NCBI RefSeq assembly: GCF_003202155.1
Contig: NZ_QFLI01000004.1
Location: 124,001 to 188,000, forward strand
Direction of reading: 5' to 3'
DNA from: Marinifilum breve
GTDB lineage: Bacteria; Bacteroidota; Bacteroidia; Bacteroidales; Marinifilaceae
Length of the DNA stretch: 64,000 nucleotides
Below the pieces are notes generated by a model. That model was not told the DNA's origin. It saw only the letters and a program-made list of their open reading frames with translations, and ran no database searches. Numbering within the stretch: position 1 is the first letter of the stretch; each line of letters opens with the position of its first letter. A program made the translations under genes and the position numbers. Below are positions 27,601-36,560 of this stretch, piece after piece.

Positions 27601-27654
27601 GCATAATTCAACTCTCACATATATTTTTAAAGTTCAAGAAAGAAATCAATTGTA

Positions 27655-28242
27655 ATGACAACTCCTGAAGAAAACAAACTTATCTACTACGTTAAGAAAT
27701 GGGTGAACATCACTAGGGATGATGAATCTGCTATTTTATCCGCATTTGAACAAGCCACAATTAGAAAGAAAAAAGATTTATTGGTACCAGGAGAAATTTG
27801 CAAGTACAATTATTTTATTGTAAACGGATGCATGCGGACTTATTATATAGATGATAAAGGAGTGGAACACATCTATCACCTTAGGTTTGATAATAATTGG
27901 ATTGGTGATCTTGAAAGCTTTTTCAGTCAGAAACCTTCGAAATATTATATAGAAGCACTAGAGGACACTCAATATATTCGCATTTCTAAAGATCGTTTGG
28001 ATCAGTTATATGATGAAGTTCCTGCCTTTGATCGTTATTTTAGAATCCTTTTTCAAAAGGCCTATGTAAACACATTAAAGCGCTTAAATGCTAATATGTG
28101 GGAACCGGCGATTGATAGATACAACGATATGCTTAAAGAACATCCTGATATGTTTCAAAGAGTTCCTCTTACCTATATTGCCTCTTATCTTGGTATAACA
28201 CCAGAAAGTCTTAGTCGAATCAGAAAAAAAAATAATCAATAG
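27655..28242 (+). CDS. Crp/Fnr-family transcriptional regulator
   Basis: The 195-residue protein has a cyclic-nucleotide-binding-like beta roll (about residues 20-115, LLVPGEICKYNYFIVNGCMRTYY) and a short C-terminal helix-turn-helix (YIASYLGITPESLSRIRKK). No cysteine cluster for an FNR-type Fe-S centre is present. It is typical of Bacteroidota one-component Crp-like regulators. YceI and an FMN azoreductase follow on the same strand and are probable targets. An FNR-box-like palindrome at 28290 lies just after it. Confidence 0.88.
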   Translation: MTTPEENKLIYYVKKWVNITRDDESAILSAFEQATIRKKKDLLVPGEICKYNYFIVNGCMRTYYIDDKGVEHIYHLRFDNNWIGDLESFFSQKPSKYYIEALEDTQYIRISKDRLDQLYDEVPAFDRYFRILFQKAYVNTLKRLNANMWEPAIDRYNDMLKEHPDMFQRVPLTYIASYLGITPESLSRIRKKNNQ

Positions 28243-28289
28243 ACTCCTGATTTTTCAATACCCCATTATTTATTTTTTCTAAACTTCAC

Positions 28290-28356
28290 TTGACATAGAT
28301 CAATTTTATTTCTTAACACAGGTCAAGTACTTCAAGCTTTCATGCATTTACATTTG
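28290..28356 (+). promoter_or_regulatory. Candidate Crp/Fnr box and -7 promoter element of the YceI gene
   Basis: TTGACATAGATCAA (28290-28303) differs from the FNR consensus TTGAT-N4-ATCAA at one base. TACATTTG at 28349-28356 matches the -7 box TAnnTTTG exactly. The operator centre would be near -66 from the expected start, a class I activator position. Confidence 0.5.
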
Positions 28357-28416
28357 TATTAAAAGATATTCAAAACAGAAGAATACAATTTTAATACAAT
28401 AAATAAATTATAAGTC

Positions 28417-28980
28417 ATGAAAAAGGTAAGTTTATTATTAGCGCTAGTGTTTGTAACTGGCATATCGGTATTCGCACAAAAAAGCGAAGTTAAGATTAAT
28501 GAATCTCAAGTTAAATGGACTGGAACAAAAATAGGTGGATCTCATAATGGGGAAATCAAAATTGAATATGGATTTCTTTCTTTAAAGAGCGATAAAATTG
28601 TTGGCGGTGAAATCGTAATGGATATGAACAGCATTACTGTTTCCGACATTAAAGATCAAGGGTACAATCAAAAGTTAGTTGGCCATTTAAAGTCAGATGA
28701 TTTCTTTGGAGTGGAAAAATATTCAAATTCGAAGTTTGTGGTAACTAAAGCCACAAAGTTTAACAATGGTAAAGCTGAAGTAACAGGTGAGCTTACCATT
28801 AAAGGCAAAACAGAAAGCTTAAGTTTTGATGTTTTTAAAGATGGAAGCAACTATACTGCACAACTTAAGATCGACCGTTCAAAATTTGATGTTCGATATG
28901 GTTCAAATTCATTCTTCGACAACCTAGGCGATAAGGCTATTGGAGATATCTTTACTCTAGATATTACACTTAGTATTTAA
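28417..28980 (+). CDS. YceI-family periplasmic protein
   Basis: A signal peptide (MKKVSLLLALVFVTGISVFAQ) precedes a single YceI domain that fills the 187 residues: SQVKWTGTKIGGSHNGEIKI at the start, then GHLKSDDFFGVEKYSNSKFV, and RSKFDVRYGSNSFF near the end. YceI proteins are lipocalin-like beta-barrels that bind polyisoprenoids or other lipids. In Bacteroidota they often lie beside Crp-like regulators and oxidoreductases, as here. It is probably expressed from the promoter at 28349 under the regulator encoded upstream. Confidence 0.92.
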   Translation: MKKVSLLLALVFVTGISVFAQKSEVKINESQVKWTGTKIGGSHNGEIKIEYGFLSLKSDKIVGGEIVMDMNSITVSDIKDQGYNQKLVGHLKSDDFFGVEKYSNSKFVVTKATKFNNGKAEVTGELTIKGKTESLSFDVFKDGSNYTAQLKIDRSKFDVRYGSNSFFDNLGDKAIGDIFTLDITLSI

Positions 28981-29041
28981 TTCTTCATCAAGTATTGTGT
29001 GGGATTAATACCATACCGTTCCAATTAAAAACAAGAAGATC

Positions 29042-29653
29042 ATGAATATTTTAATAGTAAAATACCTACCATCAGGTAGCAAATCAAACACTTTAGGTTT
29101 ATTAAACCATTTTACAGAAAATTTAAATTCAAAACATACTATCACGGAAGTTGACTTGCTTAAATCGCCTCCAAAATATTTCGATGAGCTTACATTAGGT
29201 GCTTATGCCAAAAGAAACTTTGGCGAAATGGAACTTGATTCAAAAGAATCAGAAGCTATAAAACCACTTGATGACCTAAATGAACAATTTGTAAATGCAG
29301 ATTTGATAGTACTAGCTCTTCCTATGCACAATTTTTCATTGCCAGGAATCGTAAAAGTATATTTAGATGCGATCATGCAAAGCGGTAAAGTATTTAGATA
29401 TGAAAATGGAACTCCCGTTGGATTAATGGATAAAATGAAATTTGTAACACTTTACACCAGTGCAGGTAAGTATCTGGGTGATTATGAATTTTTAGATAAT
29501 GTAAAAACACTTCTAAAAATAGAGCTCGACTTCATGGGCATTAAAGAATACGACTTTGTTCATGCAAGCAGTGGAAATCCTGATAGCATCGAATTAGAAG
29601 TCACAAATGCAAAACAAAAAATAGATTCAATAATTCAGAAATGGAGTCTATAA
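29042..29653 (+). CDS. FMN-dependent NADH-azoreductase family protein
   Basis: This 203-residue flavodoxin-like-fold protein has the AzoR/NQO pattern: an N-terminal strand and phosphate loop (YLPSGSKSNT), LALPMHNFSLPGIVKVYLDAIMQSGKVF for the flavin-binding loop, and YTSAGKYLG. It would reduce quinones or azo compounds by two electrons using NADH. It follows YceI by 61 bases and shares the Crp/Fnr-type context, which suggests a stress- or redox-responsive unit. The exact substrate is unknown. Confidence 0.9.
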   Translation: MNILIVKYLPSGSKSNTLGLLNHFTENLNSKHTITEVDLLKSPPKYFDELTLGAYAKRNFGEMELDSKESEAIKPLDDLNEQFVNADLIVLALPMHNFSLPGIVKVYLDAIMQSGKVFRYENGTPVGLMDKMKFVTLYTSAGKYLGDYEFLDNVKTLLKIELDFMGIKEYDFVHASSGNPDSIELEVTNAKQKIDSIIQKWSL

Positions 29654-29679
29654 TCTTTTAAGGAAGAGGCATAAAATAC

Positions 29680-29713
29680 AAAAGGAGATGTATTTATTAA
29701 ACATCTCCTTTTT
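29680..29713. terminator. Bidirectional terminator between azoreductase and second LUD gene
   Basis: AAAAGGAGATGT pairs perfectly with ACATCTCCTTTT around ATTTATTAA, with T runs usable on both strands. The two genes converge here. Confidence 0.85.
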
Positions 29714-29732
29714 TTATTATTTCGTCTGATTT

Positions 29733-30248
29733 TTACAAATCTTCTATTACGTAGACCAAAGTCTTAATTACTTTGGATGAAAAGCTTAAACCCTTATTGC
29801 TGCCAGAACTTGTTAAGCTAGCAATTCCCCTACCCACATCAATGGCTTTTTTTCCTTTAATCAATTCCAAATCATCCATTGAGTGTAATATTTTACTTGA
29901 AGGAACAATAATGTGTAAGGTCTCTGCCAAAAATATGGTCAACAATTGATCTGAATCTTGAGTATCAATGATCAATCTTCCTGAATCAGCAATTGCATAT
30001 TCTGCTTCAATTATTGCATTTTTAGCATTACTGATCTCAAATGACTTTTTGTGCAGGTCAATACTACTCAAGCGTATAAATTCAAACTGAACGTTTTCCT
30101 TGCTTGCTGCTTCAATAAATAATTCCTGATCTACTTTAAGAGAGTCATTCCCCAATTGGTTTGAATTCGCTAAAAATGAATCCAAAAGGTCTCTCCTGTT
30201 TTCTGTCGAAAATAAATTTTGCTTCTGTGTAAATGTTCTGACTTCCAT
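29733..30248 (-). CDS. Second LutC-like LUD-domain protein
   Basis: The 171-residue protein is a paralogue of LutC at 13085-13558. It shares the central AIIEAEYAIADSGRLIIDT block and the C-terminal VIKTLVYVIEDL, but its N-terminal 40 residues differ. Its ATG lies 37 bases after a near-perfect sigma-54 promoter, so it is likely controlled by the adjacent NtrC-type regulator. No LutA or LutB partner is nearby; it may substitute for LutC in the LutB-LutA complex or act on a different 2-hydroxyacid. Role inferred. Confidence 0.8.
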   Translation of the reverse strand: MEVRTFTQKQNLFSTENRRDLLDSFLANSNQLGNDSLKVDQELFIEAASKENVQFEFIRLSSIDLHKKSFEISNAKNAIIEAEYAIADSGRLIIDTQDSDQLLTIFLAETLHIIVPSSKILHSMDDLELIKGKKAIDVGRGIASLTSSGSNKGLSFSSKVIKTLVYVIEDL

Positions 30249-30284
30249 ACCTTTTAGATTTTAATTAAAACTGTCATCTAAAAG

Positions 30285-30299
30285 GCAAAAGGAATGCCA
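30285..30299 (-). promoter_or_regulatory. Sigma-54 (-24/-12) promoter of the second LUD gene
   Basis: On the minus strand the sequence reads TGGCATTCCTTTTGC, an exact fit to TGGCAY-N5-TTGC with GG and GC ten bases apart. The start codon is 37 bases downstream. Confidence 0.82.
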
Positions 30300-30396
30300 A
30301 AAAATGATTGTAAAAGTTAAGAAAACTCAAGTTTTGTTACACAGTTGATTTACTGCACATTAACAACTAGCTTACACACTATCTATTCATACTAAA

Positions 30397-30464
30397 AGTG
30401 TTCAATTTTGCACACTTAATTCTATGCTTGTGGCAAATTCGCACAATCGGTCCAAATTGCACAT
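30397..30464. promoter_or_regulatory. Palindromic enhancer-like sites between the NtrC-type regulator and the LUD gene
   Basis: Palindromes AGTGTTCAATTTTGCACACT (30397-30416) and TTGTGGCAAATTCGCACAA (30428-30446), plus a half site GTCCAAATTGCAC (about 30450-30462), lie about 100-180 bases upstream of the -24 element. They share the TGTGCAA / TTGCACA core with the sites before lutC. Further AGTGTGAA and TTCACA half sites occur at 30481-30520. Confidence 0.6.
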
Positions 30465-30539
30465 TAACTGCCGATTTAAAAGTGTGAATTTTCTCCCCGA
30501 CTGTGGATTTTTTTCACATTTTAAGAAAGCTTAAAAACA

Positions 30540-31985
30540 CTACAATTTATTCATTCTGCTTCGGAGTGCACTTCTGGTTATTCCCAAATATTCTGCAGTT
30601 TTAGATTTATTGTTATCAAACTTTTTTAGAGCCTTTCTTACAATCTCCAATTCCAATTGTTCAATATGAAGTTCATTTTCTGGCAGTATGATTCTTCCTG
30701 GAATAAGAGGTTGATCTCCTGCTGCAATCTCTTCATCTTCTGCCTGAAGAAATCTAATGTGCTCAGGTTTTAGTTCGATATCATTATACAAAAGTGTCGC
30801 TCTTTCGATGGTATTTTTTAGTTCACGAATATTACCTGGCCAATCGTAATCCTTCAATATCGATTGAGCGTCTTTGCTTATGAACTTGAATTTACGACCG
30901 CGCTTTTTGGCATATTGATCCAAAAAGATCTGTGAAAATGATAGAATAGCCTCTTTTCGTTCCTTTAATGCTGGAATGTATAAGCGGCCAGTATTTAAAC
31001 GATAATACAAATCGCTTCGGAAGGTCTTTTCAGAAACCATTTCTTTTAAATTTCGATTGGTTGCACAAATAATTCGCACATCCAATTCAATGGCCTGACT
31101 ACCTCCAACACGGTACATTTCTTTTTGCTGCAGAACTCTCAACAGCTTTGGTTGCATATCCAGAGGCATTTCTCCAATTTCATCAAGAAATAATGTGCCT
31201 CCTTGTGCCAACTCCAATTTACCTGGTTTACCCTCTTTTTTAGCTCCTGTAAAAGCACCATCGGCATAACCAAACAGTTCACTCTCGAATAAGGTTGGAG
31301 AGATTGCCGAACAGTTTATTGAAATGAAAGGCTTCAGCGTATCTGATTCCTGACCAAAATGAACCAATCTTGCCATGACCTCCTTACCAGTACCTGTTTC
31401 ACCTTCAATCAACACAGGAACCGATCGATCTTCGTGAAATTGCTCTGCCATACGCACAACACCACGCATTGCATCCGAGAATACACCAATTTTACCCACA
31501 GAGGTAATCTCTCTAATGGTAGTTTCGTAATAATGAATTCTCTCTGCCTCATCCTTTTTTACCGAAGTAATTTCTCTTTCGAAATTCTCCTTTAAATCCC
31601 GATTTTCAGTTTTCAGTCTAATATTTTCAGCAACCCTTTCAATTAGAATTGCCAATTCTTCAATATTAACAGGTTTTAAAAGATAATCATAAGCACCTCC
31701 ACGTAAGGCTTCTATAGAGGTTTCCATATCACCAAAGCCAGTCATAATCACCACTTCAATAGCTTTACCTTCTTGTGTACTTTTAATTCTCTTCAACAAT
31801 TCCAAACCAGAAATACCAGGCATTCTCATGTCGGATATTACCATTCGATAATCTTCCGTTTGCATCAATCTTAATGCTTCTTCTCCATTATGGCATAAAC
31901 TAATCTGATGTCCCAATTGCTCCTCAATAAATTCGGCAACTGCAGCACCACTGGAAATATCATCATCAACAATTAATATCCTCAT
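30540..31985 (-). CDS. NtrC-family sigma-54-dependent response regulator
   Basis: The 481-residue protein has three domains. The receiver (1-120) has acidic residues DDD near 7-9 and the phosphoacceptor Asp52 in ISDMRMPG. The AAA+ ATPase (about 165-400) has Walker A GETGTGKE near 195 and the sigma-54-contact loop GAFTGA near 245. The C-terminal Fis-type helix-turn-helix is [20 protein letters not shown]. It should activate sigma-54 promoters after phosphorylation by the kinase encoded immediately upstream (28-base gap). The -24/-12 promoter and palindromes between its stop and the second LUD gene make lactate-type metabolism its probable target. Confidence 0.95.
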   Translation of the reverse strand: MRILIVDDDISSGAAVAEFIEEQLGHQISLCHNGEEALRLMQTEDYRMVISDMRMPGISGLELLKRIKSTQEGKAIEVVIMTGFGDMETSIEALRGGAYDYLLKPVNIEELAILIERVAENIRLKTENRDLKENFEREITSVKKDEAERIHYYETTIREITSVGKIGVFSDAMRGVVRMAEQFHEDRSVPVLIEGETGTGKEVMARLVHFGQESDTLKPFISINCSAISPTLFESELFGYADGAFTGAKKEGKPGKLELAQGGTLFLDEIGEMPLDMQPKLLRVLQQKEMYRVGGSQAIELDVRIICATNRNLKEMVSEKTFRSDLYYRLNTGRLYIPALKERKEAILSFSQIFLDQYAKKRGRKFKFISKDAQSILKDYDWPGNIRELKNTIERATLLYNDIELKPEHIRFLQAEDEEIAAGDQPLIPGRIILPENELHIEQLELEIVRKALKKFDNNKSKTAEYLGITRSALRSRMNKL

Positions 31986-32013
31986 GATTAATAGCTTTTA
32001 TATAAAAAACTTA

Positions 32014-34404
32014 CTATTGTAATTTAAATTTAACGATAAAACTTGCACCTCCATCTGCATTGTTATAGTTGGAAATGTCTCCTTGGAATCGATCGATAAA
32101 AGATTTTACGATGGCCATTCCCAAACCACTTCCCGATTCAGGTCCTTTGGTGGTAAACAATGGATCATAAATCTTATCTTGAATTTCTTCATCTATTCCT
32201 GTTCCATTGTCATGGATTTCAAAAATACCATAATCCTTGTCCTTGCTCAATCTGATTGAAATTCGTTTGGATTCCTTTTTCACCTTATCCAATGAATGAA
32301 TCGAATTTACAATCAAATTAACAACAATTTGCTCAAACTGGATAAAGTTGGAATGCACTAAGATCTTCTCTGTAGGCAAATCACTTTGTAACTCAATACT
32401 GTGATCGTAAACTTGTCTTTCCACCAAAGACAATGCACTATTAACCGCACTTAGCATATCAACGGTCTCACTTTCAATATCCCTTGGTTTCTCCCAAAAT
32501 TTACGCATGTGCTTGATAATGGAATCTATTCGCTCTGTCCCTTCAGATATGGTCTTAATTTTTCGGGTAAACATTTCAGGTAATTCACCTGGATTTCTTT
32601 TTTGCCAGAACAAAACACTATCTGCGGTAATTTTTATTGCATTTAATGGCTGATTGATTTCATGCGTAATTCCCGCTGCCATAACTCCAATAGAGGCCAA
32701 TCGGGATGACTCTTCCAATAATCGTATGGCATCCAGATTTTTTTGTTCCGCCTCAATTCTTGCCTCCATCAACGAATTTCGCTCCCATGCATTGGCAATC
32801 ATATTAACAGTACTAAAAAAGATAGAAATTTCATCTCTTGTCCATTTGTATTGCTGATTTTGAGAAAACCCCATTAGGCCAAGTACCTTTTTCTCAACAA
32901 CAACAGGCAATATTACCACAGATTTGATATTTCTTTTGCGATAGAATTCTCTTGCCTTATCACCTAAATTAGAAAGGTCATTCGATACAATACTCCTGTG
33001 TTTTTGCAAACGTGCAATAACATCCTCCAATTCCGAAAAATAGAACTGGTCAACATCTTTTATATTTTTCCCTTTGGTAGATATTCTACTTTTAATTTTT
33101 ACAGCAAAGTCATCAGATGATTGAATCGAATAAAGACTAATTCTGGCTACATTCAATTCTTCTGTCATCAATTTTAGAACATCATCTAAAACATGTTTAA
33201 AATCGGCGGAAGCATTCAGTAGACGTCCAATTATACCCAACAATCGCTCATGCTTGACTGATATTTTTAACCTTTCTTTCTCTTTGATCAAAGCTCGTTC
33301 AGCTCTTATTCTTCTGATGATTGCTCTTGATAGAACTACAATAATAAGGGTAGAAATAGATATGATTCCCAGAACAATATGAACCCACTCCTTGTGTTCA
33401 CTATAGAACGACCGAGGAGAATTTCGAAGAAATGTTCCCTTTGGCAAAACGTCATCATCAATATTGAAGCGTTTTATTTCATTGTAGTTTACAACATATT
33501 GGTCCAATGGTTCTCGGTAAATAGGAATTGAATCAATGGGTGTTCCATTCAGAATGTCATCCACCATTTTGGCAGCCATCTCTCCCTGAAAACTTCCTTT
33601 TACAATTTTCCCTCCTATTACACCATCGTTAACATAGAATGACCAAACAATATAAACGGGAACCTTACTGGCAGGAATTAAAAGGTCCAGGTTATCCTGA
33701 AAGCTAATAAACTTCCCTTCCTTATCCTTATTAAAAGTAAGTAGCAAAATAGATGTATCCCCCCGCACTTTTTTAACATCCGTAACCAATTCATCCATGG
33801 TTTTATCTTCGTAATAGATAAACTCCAGTTGATCTCTATACTTTTTTTGTACATCTACCATAGACAACTTGTTGAGCTTTCCCGTTGTAGTAATATTATC
33901 ATTGACTACAACAAGTTGTTTGGTATTGGGCCTTGTCTTTAAAATAAGATCAATTACTCCATCCCAGTCCACTTCCTCGGCAACACCTGTTATATTTTGC
34001 ATTCCTTCAATCATTTCATCTTTAAAATGATTAATCCCACAAAAAACTATTGGTGTATTCTTAAAGTATTTGTCCCCATTATTTCGAACGAAAGAGAGAG
34101 CATTATTGTCGGAAACAATAATAGCATCATATTTTTCCTTCATCAGCTTCAAATCATACAATTCAATTAGCTTCTCAAGGTATTCGGGAGATGGGTTCCT
34201 TTTGGTATCAAGATACTCGTAATCAAGCTCGTATTTATTCCCAACGGAATCCATAACAGATTGAATACCTAGGTTTACATTATCGGTCCAACGCAAACCT
34301 TGATGATAAGAATGAAGAACTAGTATTTTTTTCCTGCCATTGGAATAAGCAATAATTGAACTAAACAGAAAAAAAATGATTAATAAATTGCGTAAACACC
34401 TCAT
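32014..34404 (-). CDS. Membrane sensor histidine kinase with ABC-type substrate-binding sensor domain
   Basis: The frame opens at 34437, but the ATG at 34404 begins a good signal-anchor (MRCLRNLLIIFFLFSSIIAYS), giving 796 residues. The periplasmic part (about 25-320) resembles ABC substrate-binding proteins (KKILVLHSYHQGLRWTDNV, VVSDNNALSF, FCGINHF). After a membrane helix (WVHIVLGIISISTLIIVVL) come a GAF domain (about 390-540), a HisKA dimerisation helix with GITHEINQPLNAIKI (His near 580) and a HATPase with NLIVNS, DNGTGI and GSGLGMAI. It probably binds a small ligand outside the membrane and phosphorylates the NtrC-type regulator. Confidence 0.92.
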   Translation of the reverse strand: MRCLRNLLIIFFLFSSIIAYSNGRKKILVLHSYHQGLRWTDNVNLGIQSVMDSVGNKYELDYEYLDTKRNPSPEYLEKLIELYDLKLMKEKYDAIIVSDNNALSFVRNNGDKYFKNTPIVFCGINHFKDEMIEGMQNITGVAEEVDWDGVIDLILKTRPNTKQLVVVNDNITTTGKLNKLSMVDVQKKYRDQLEFIYYEDKTMDELVTDVKKVRGDTSILLLTFNKDKEGKFISFQDNLDLLIPASKVPVYIVWSFYVNDGVIGGKIVKGSFQGEMAAKMVDDILNGTPIDSIPIYREPLDQYVVNYNEIKRFNIDDDVLPKGTFLRNSPRSFYSEHKEWVHIVLGIISISTLIIVVLSRAIIRRIRAERALIKEKERLKISVKHERLLGIIGRLLNASADFKHVLDDVLKLMTEELNVARISLYSIQSSDDFAVKIKSRISTKGKNIKDVDQFYFSELEDVIARLQKHRSIVSNDLSNLGDKAREFYRKRNIKSVVILPVVVEKKVLGLMGFSQNQQYKWTRDEISIFFSTVNMIANAWERNSLMEARIEAEQKNLDAIRLLEESSRLASIGVMAAGITHEINQPLNAIKITADSVLFWQKRNPGELPEMFTRKIKTISEGTERIDSIIKHMRKFWEKPRDIESETVDMLSAVNSALSLVERQVYDHSIELQSDLPTEKILVHSNFIQFEQIVVNLIVNSIHSLDKVKKESKRISIRLSKDKDYGIFEIHDNGTGIDEEIQDKIYDPLFTTKGPESGSGLGMAIVKSFIDRFQGDISNYNNADGGASFIVKFKLQ

Positions 34405-34502
34405 ATCATATTTGATTGATAAGAAATACATGCCCAATATAAGGGAAATATCAACATTTTAGGCACTTCCTAAGATGTTACGCAGAAGATTTAAAGAGGT
34501 TA

Positions 34503-35675
34503 TCAAACAGCAATCGTAAAAATAAATTTACTTCCCTTGCCCAATTCACTTTCAACTTTTATTTCACCTCCATGTCTCTCAACAAACTCTTTACACAAAA
34601 TTAAGCCAAGTCCGGTTCCTGTCTCATTTTCTGTTCCGTTCTTAGTGACCTTCTCGTCAATCTTAAACAGTTTGCTAATGTTCTCTGGCGTAATCCCTAT
34701 TCCATTATCCGCTACGGTAATTTCAATAAACTGACCTACAACTTGCGAGCTTACTTTAATCTCACCTCCTCGAGGTGTGAATTTTATTGCATTGCTCACC
34801 AAATTTCGCACAACTGTATCGATCATGTTTTCATCAACAAAAGCCTTAAGGTTTTCATCAATCTCTGCTGATAAACGAATCTCTTTGTTCTCTGCACTTC
34901 CTGTTAGCAAATTGACAACTTCATTGACCAAATTCCATAGATCAACCTCTTTAGGTTTAAATTTGATATTGCCCGTTTGCATTCGGGCCCACTCCAAAAG
35001 GTTTTCCAATAATTTATATCCCCTTCTGGCTGATTGATTAATAATTTCATGAAAATTATGAAGTTGTTCCTTACCAAGTTCATTAGAACTATTCACCAGA
35101 AAATCAGAAGCTCCAATCAATGAAGCAAATGGATTCTTTAAATCATGTGCAATAATGGAAAAGAATTTATCTTTGGTCGCATTCAAACGTTCCAGTTCTT
35201 TTCTTTGCCTTTCGATCATCACCTTCTGACTAGTCAGTTCTTCCTCCAACTGATCTTTCACCATCATACGTTTTCTAATATTCTGCAAAGGAATCAGAAC
35301 CGTATCAATAATTTTAATATTGAATTTGATCTCAACTTCTCTCAAATTGGCTTGCGTACACAGTAACAACACACTATCAACCTTAGCCCTAGCCGAGGCC
35401 GAACGTGTATCCGTATCAATTAATGCGTACTCCCCAAAACTTCTGGTCTCGTCTAATTCAATAAAAATGTGGTCCTCATCATGAATTTGTACACATCCTT
35501 CTGCAATTACATAAACTGCTCCTCCCGGATCACCTATGGTAAAAATGCAGTCACCTGCGGGCACATTCTTAATTTCTACAATTTCAGACAGGTAAGCAAA
35601 AACTTTGTCATCCTGCTCCGCCAGGAAATCTAATTTTCTTAACAATGAAATCTTGCTCTCAGAAGGTAAAATCAT
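34503..35675 (-). CDS. Soluble histidine kinase with N-terminal cyclic-nucleotide-binding domain
   Basis: Residues about 15-130 form a cNMP-binding beta roll (AGDCIFTIGDPGGAVYVIAEG and FGEYALIDTDTRSASARA). A coiled coil (about 130-165) leads to HisKA with SIIAHDLKNPFASLIGA (His near 177) and a HATPase domain with NLVSNAIKFTP, DNGIGI and GTGLGLILC. There is no membrane segment. It is encoded 99 bases upstream of the membrane kinase on the same strand. It could feed a cyclic-nucleotide signal into the same regulator, but a separate partner is possible; no receiver domain is attached. Confidence 0.9.
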   Translation of the reverse strand: MILPSESKISLLRKLDFLAEQDDKVFAYLSEIVEIKNVPAGDCIFTIGDPGGAVYVIAEGCVQIHDEDHIFIELDETRSFGEYALIDTDTRSASARAKVDSVLLLCTQANLREVEIKFNIKIIDTVLIPLQNIRKRMMVKDQLEEELTSQKVMIERQRKELERLNATKDKFFSIIAHDLKNPFASLIGASDFLVNSSNELGKEQLHNFHEIINQSARRGYKLLENLLEWARMQTGNIKFKPKEVDLWNLVNEVVNLLTGSAENKEIRLSAEIDENLKAFVDENMIDTVVRNLVSNAIKFTPRGGEIKVSSQVVGQFIEITVADNGIGITPENISKLFKIDEKVTKNGTENETGTGLGLILCKEFVERHGGEIKVESELGKGSKFIFTIAV

Positions 35676-35750
35676 TTTAGGTCGTGGTTTGATCGACTAC
35701 AAATTTATCTCTTTATCGTTCAAATAAATAAAATCTGAAAAATAAAGACA

Positions 35751-35781
35751 AAAAAAACTGCTGAAATTATCAGCAGTTTCA
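35751..35781 (-). terminator. Terminator of the outer-membrane barrel gene
   Basis: AAACTGCTGA pairs with TCAGCAGTTT around AATTA; on the minus strand a run of eight T residues follows. Confidence 0.85.
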
Positions 35782-35800
35782 ATTCTTTTATATGATCTAA

Positions 35801-36391
35801 TTAGAACAATTTAAATCCTAATGTTACATTAAACATCTTGTTCTTCTTTAGGAACTCTGATGAAACATCACTTAATCCAAACTCATAATCTACATCTAAA
35901 GTCAATTTCCAAACATCAACACCCGCTCCTACTTTTGCATTCCAAACAGCACCTTTCAAATCTTCATCTTCAAATCGTTGCTTCAAAGCTGAAGAAAAGC
36001 TATCATCAATATTAAATGATGCAACAGGTCCAGCAAATGCTCTTAATTTAAAAGCAGGAAGTTTTACAAGCTTGTAACCTAATAGCATAGGAATATCCAT
36101 GCTCTTAGTTTTAACGTCTCCACTAACTCCACTAACAACAACTTCACTTTTTCTAGATACATAGTTCAATTCTGGCTGTAGATACCATTTGTTCAAATTA
36201 ATTCTTAAAAAGGCACCTAACATCATTCCATTATCAGCCTTATCTTTAACTTCTGATACCGATGGCATTTTCGTATCCATTTTAGTACTTACCAAACCTG
36301 CATGTAAACCAAAATTTACAGGAGACGACAACTGTGCGAACAATGCAGAACTGAACAAACAGATTACTGCTAATAAGATTAATTTCTTCAT
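35801..36391 (-). CDS. Outer-membrane beta-barrel protein (PorT-like fold)
   Basis: The frame is open to 36451, but the signal peptide MKKLILLAVICLFSSALFA begins at the ATG at 36391, giving 196 residues. The mature protein has eight or so amphipathic strands and begins SPVNFGLHAGLVSTKMDT, the pattern of the outer-membrane beta-barrel family PF13568. It ends VTLGFKLF with a C-terminal Phe for BAM recognition. The ligand or function is unknown. It has its own terminator. Confidence 0.85.
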   Translation of the reverse strand: MKKLILLAVICLFSSALFAQLSSPVNFGLHAGLVSTKMDTKMPSVSEVKDKADNGMMLGAFLRINLNKWYLQPELNYVSRKSEVVVSGVSGDVKTKSMDIPMLLGYKLVKLPAFKLRAFAGPVASFNIDDSFSSALKQRFEDEDLKGAVWNAKVGAGVDVWKLTLDVDYEFGLSDVSSEFLKKNKMFNVTLGFKLF

Positions 36392-36513
36392 AGTTAAATT
36401 ATTTTCAATTTTTAGAAACACTAATTTAAGAGTTTTTTTAACATTAATCATTAATTTAAAATTATTAATGCCTTAAAGTAATGCATTCACTACAAAATAA
36501 ACCGAATAAACAC

Positions 36514-36542
36514 AAAAAAACCCGACTCAAAGCCGGGTTTAA
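36514..36542 (-). terminator. Terminator of the C1 peptidase gene
   Basis: AAACCCG pairs with CGGGTTT around ACTCAAAGC; on the minus strand seven T residues follow. Confidence 0.85.
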
Positions 36543-36560
36543 TATTTTGTTATGATAGGA

